DNA of 64,000 bases from Bromus sterilis (lineage: Eukaryota > Streptophyta > Magnoliopsida > Poales > Poaceae). Position 1 is the stretch's first letter. The number at the start of each line of letters is the position of its first letter. The stretch is taken from contig OX465600.1 of NCBI GenBank assembly GCA_950022295.1, positions 204,195,782 through 204,259,781 on the forward strand. Reading direction: 5' to 3'. Under the pieces are notes generated by a model. It did not search any database, had not been told where the DNA came from, and saw only the letters and a list, made by a program, of their open reading frames with translations. Position numbers and translations under genes: made by a program. Positions 61,771 to 64,000 of this stretch are shown here, one piece after another.

Positions 61771-64000
61771 TATCGGGGCCCGGAATATGCATAAGTAATT
61801 CTAGCCACAATTGAATCATATGGAGAGCCGAGAGCCATACCCACTTTTCTAAGCACACAAGGCCAAGTACAAGACACTCTCGGAAAGCTCGAACGTGAGG
61901 GGCATCCCATTTAGGCCCGGATGATCAACTGGAATGGGTCCTCATCGTCCGCTCACAATTCTAAATGCTTATGGGTGGTGAAATCCCGTACTCATAGACA
62001 AGTCGCCTCAACCACATGGTCCATTTAACCATAGCATTTACATAAACAACTGTGACCCGATCACTTAGTTGGGGTCTCGGGCGGGCTCGATCGTACAACG
62101 AGGTGTGCCACGTAACGGGTTTACGTGCAATCACGATGCGATGCTCCAAGCTGCGCACAACTCAGAGCCACCTGAATGTAAGAAAGACCGCCGGCGAGAG
62201 CACAACTACGCTATCGAACCCCACACTAAGACATACACGTTATAATCATACACGCAGCATACTTTTCTAGTGTAAACAACAGGTACTCATCACATGAACT
62301 TTACAAAGTATAAATCCTTAATGACTTACATATAGAGTACACAAAGAGATCACATCACTATGATCCAGCATTCAAACAAGCAACAGAAGCAACATATGTC
62401 TGAGTACAGACAATTTTAGCAAATGGCTTAGAGAAGCCTTATTTATCATACAATCCGTTCCACGAGGGACCAGACATCTATTTGGGACTACACTAGCTTA
62501 GTCAATCGTCGAGCTCCAGGAAGAAGCCACCATCGGGGTCGGTGGTTTCATCTAAAAAACATAAATAAGCAAACTTGAGTACAAAGTCATACTCGGCAAG
62601 ACTTACATCAGAACTATACTACTCATGCTCAGGTATCAAGGCAAAGGGAGGTGGGGTTTGTTATGCAGAAGTGCCAGCTTTGAATTGGCTAATCCTGAAC
62701 TACGATTACCAGAATGAGGTAAGGAACGCACTCGAGTCCAACTATCCAAGTTTCCCAATCAATTACACCACAATGGATCCTTCCTCGACTTCCCACGAGA
62801 AAGCAAACCATACACTCACACTTATCTTGGAAAGTTTTAGAGTAACCGTTGAAGTGGTCTAATAATCAAGCACAGATAACCAAGTAGTCCATCACCACAG
62901 ATGCAGCTATTCGAATAGTTTTGTGAACCCTGCAGGGGTGTACCTCTACACACACATGACCATCAGTTACCGCCAAGTATCATCACCATTCAAAGGGTAC
63001 CAGCGAGGATGTTCACCACGACTGTTACCTCATAGCCGATCTATTCCATGAAAGCCGCCTACCTGGGTTGTTACCTCATAGAAAATATGTGCAGGGCCCC
63101 AAGCCGGTCTCGGTTGAGCCGTTCTCTCACTTTGCAGGCCATCCCACAAAACTACCAGAACTCCGAACTACTGCGACATCTGTACATCGACATGGGATGA
63201 GTTAATAGGTTGTGAGGGGTCAGTGAGCCAAATGTGAGGTTGTAATCTTTGTCTTGGACAATGTAAAAAAATAGCGTGCTATCACAAAATAGCATGACCC
63301 TAAAAATATGCTATTAGCGTGCTATTTCGCGCTATAGCGTGCTATTAGCGAGATATTGTACATAGATTCATTTAGCGAGGCATTGCCCAAAACTCTATAG
63401 CGTGCTATTAGCGAGGCTATAGCGCGCTATTTTTTCATTGGATCACCACAGAAGAACTCGGACTTAGGGTAGTGTTCAACGAGACAACCCACTGTTTACT
63501 CCTACACAACCTCTCATCGTTCACCTTGTTTAGGTCAAATTCATCAACACACTTCCACCATCGTCATCATGATCATTACCATCCCGACTCACATAACAGT
63601 ATCAACATTGTATCACTCTAAGCATGCAATAAGTAGTAACAGTTGCGGGGGCCACATGATATCAATCAACTCCTACATCTTCTAGGATTGTGGTTTTCTT
63701 ACTACTATGACAAAATGATAGGTCATGCAGAGGAATGGGTTCAACTATGCGGTAGAAACGCATCATGGTGACATCCTAAACATGCATAAGCGAGAAAAAT
63801 AGGGAAATGGGTTTTTATCGACATGATCAATGGGGTTTGCTTGCCTTGCTGACTAGGGTCGTACTGGGTGTCTTCAATTGTCGGGGTGATCTCGGGTTCC
63901 GGCTCCATTTCTATGCGATAGCAAACAACACAAACATAGCAATCAATAGAATGTGCAATGCACAATCACATGATCAAGTGGTATAATATGATGTACATAG
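61771..64000 (-). repeat. Long Tekay-type LTR, copy E (3' part, minus orientation)
   Basis: The first bases, TATCGGGGCCCGG, match the reverse complement of the LTR end (TGTCGGGACCCGG) with TG changed to TA. The rest runs colinearly with the 3' half of copies C and D, including acidic segments 2 (62551-62502) and 1 (from 63910). It is interrupted by a small MITE-like insertion at 63259-63440. The LTR start lies beyond the window. Confidence 0.87.
63259..63440. mobile_element. 182-bp palindromic MITE-like element
   Basis: It starts CAATGTAAAAAAATAGCG and ends CGCTATTTTTTCATTG, inverted repeats of about 16 bases with one indel. It lies where the other LTR copies read TTGGATCAC without interruption. 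The inside is built of TAGCGTGCTAT / TAGCGCGCTAT modules in both orientations, so it could fold into hairpins. The duplication at the edges is only a few bases (GGA or TTGGA) and not resolved, so the superfamily is undecided; hAT-like is possible. Confidence 0.65.

Noticed and set aside
1..63180. Similarity between the window start and about 63154 as a sign of circularity or a long repeat
   Set aside because: Both are parts of the same LTR family in the same orientation (copies A and E) with many differences.

Overview
This window comes from a large, repeat-rich grass genome, most likely Triticeae (wheat, Aegilops, barley or rye). The reasons are deeply nested LTR retrotransposons with about 4 kb LTRs, an Athila-like LTR, a Sirevirus and grass-type LINEs. 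There is no intact single-copy host gene, no tRNA or rRNA gene and no prokaryotic feature. Family assignments rest on protein motifs, PBS/PPT type and termini read by eye. No database search was run, so family names are not asserted.

Layout. 1-2616 is the 5' part of a minus-oriented long LTR (copy A). 2617-7440 is the least transposon-like part: a gene-like 5' leader with about 48 codons cut by LTR A, a two-exon zf-XS-like pseudogene, a LINE fragment, a minus-strand coiled-coil-like pseudogene, two microsatellites and a degenerate 166-bp tandem array. 7500-10206 is a truncated LINE (ORF1 and the start of ORF2). 10207-32284 is a minus-strand Sirevirus-type Copia element with gag, pol and a third ORF downstream of pol. 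It carries a truncated long LTR (copy B, 11370-15132) and a complete Tat-lineage Gypsy element (Tat1, 23596-31750, TSD aacgg). A second, plus-strand Tat element (Tat2, 32285-48999, 3' truncated) interrupts the Sirevirus gag. Tat2 is itself split by a complete Tekay-type chromovirus (33385-47429, LTRs C and D, TSD cacga). 49000-55515 holds a diverged repeat, the 3' part and LTR of an Athila-like element, a LINE 3' end and unassigned sequence. 55516-61770 is a second Athila-like LTR, split by a deletion-derived long-LTR element (56245-61181, TSD gttca). 61771-64000 is the 3' part of another minus-oriented long LTR (copy E) carrying a small palindromic MITE-like insertion.

Relative insertion order from nesting: Sirevirus first, then Tat1 and Tat2 into its gag, then the Tekay element into Tat2. 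All coding regions but one are broken. The exception is an intact open frame of about 248 codons lying between the Tekay 5' LTR and gag, with a spacing pattern like the second half of a dsRNA-binding domain. Two short acidic reading segments, each just after a conserved splice-acceptor-like site, recur inside the long LTRs. Together with acceptor-like sites before the extra ORF and before gag, they suggest that this Tekay family makes spliced transcripts. This is the most promising undescribed system here.
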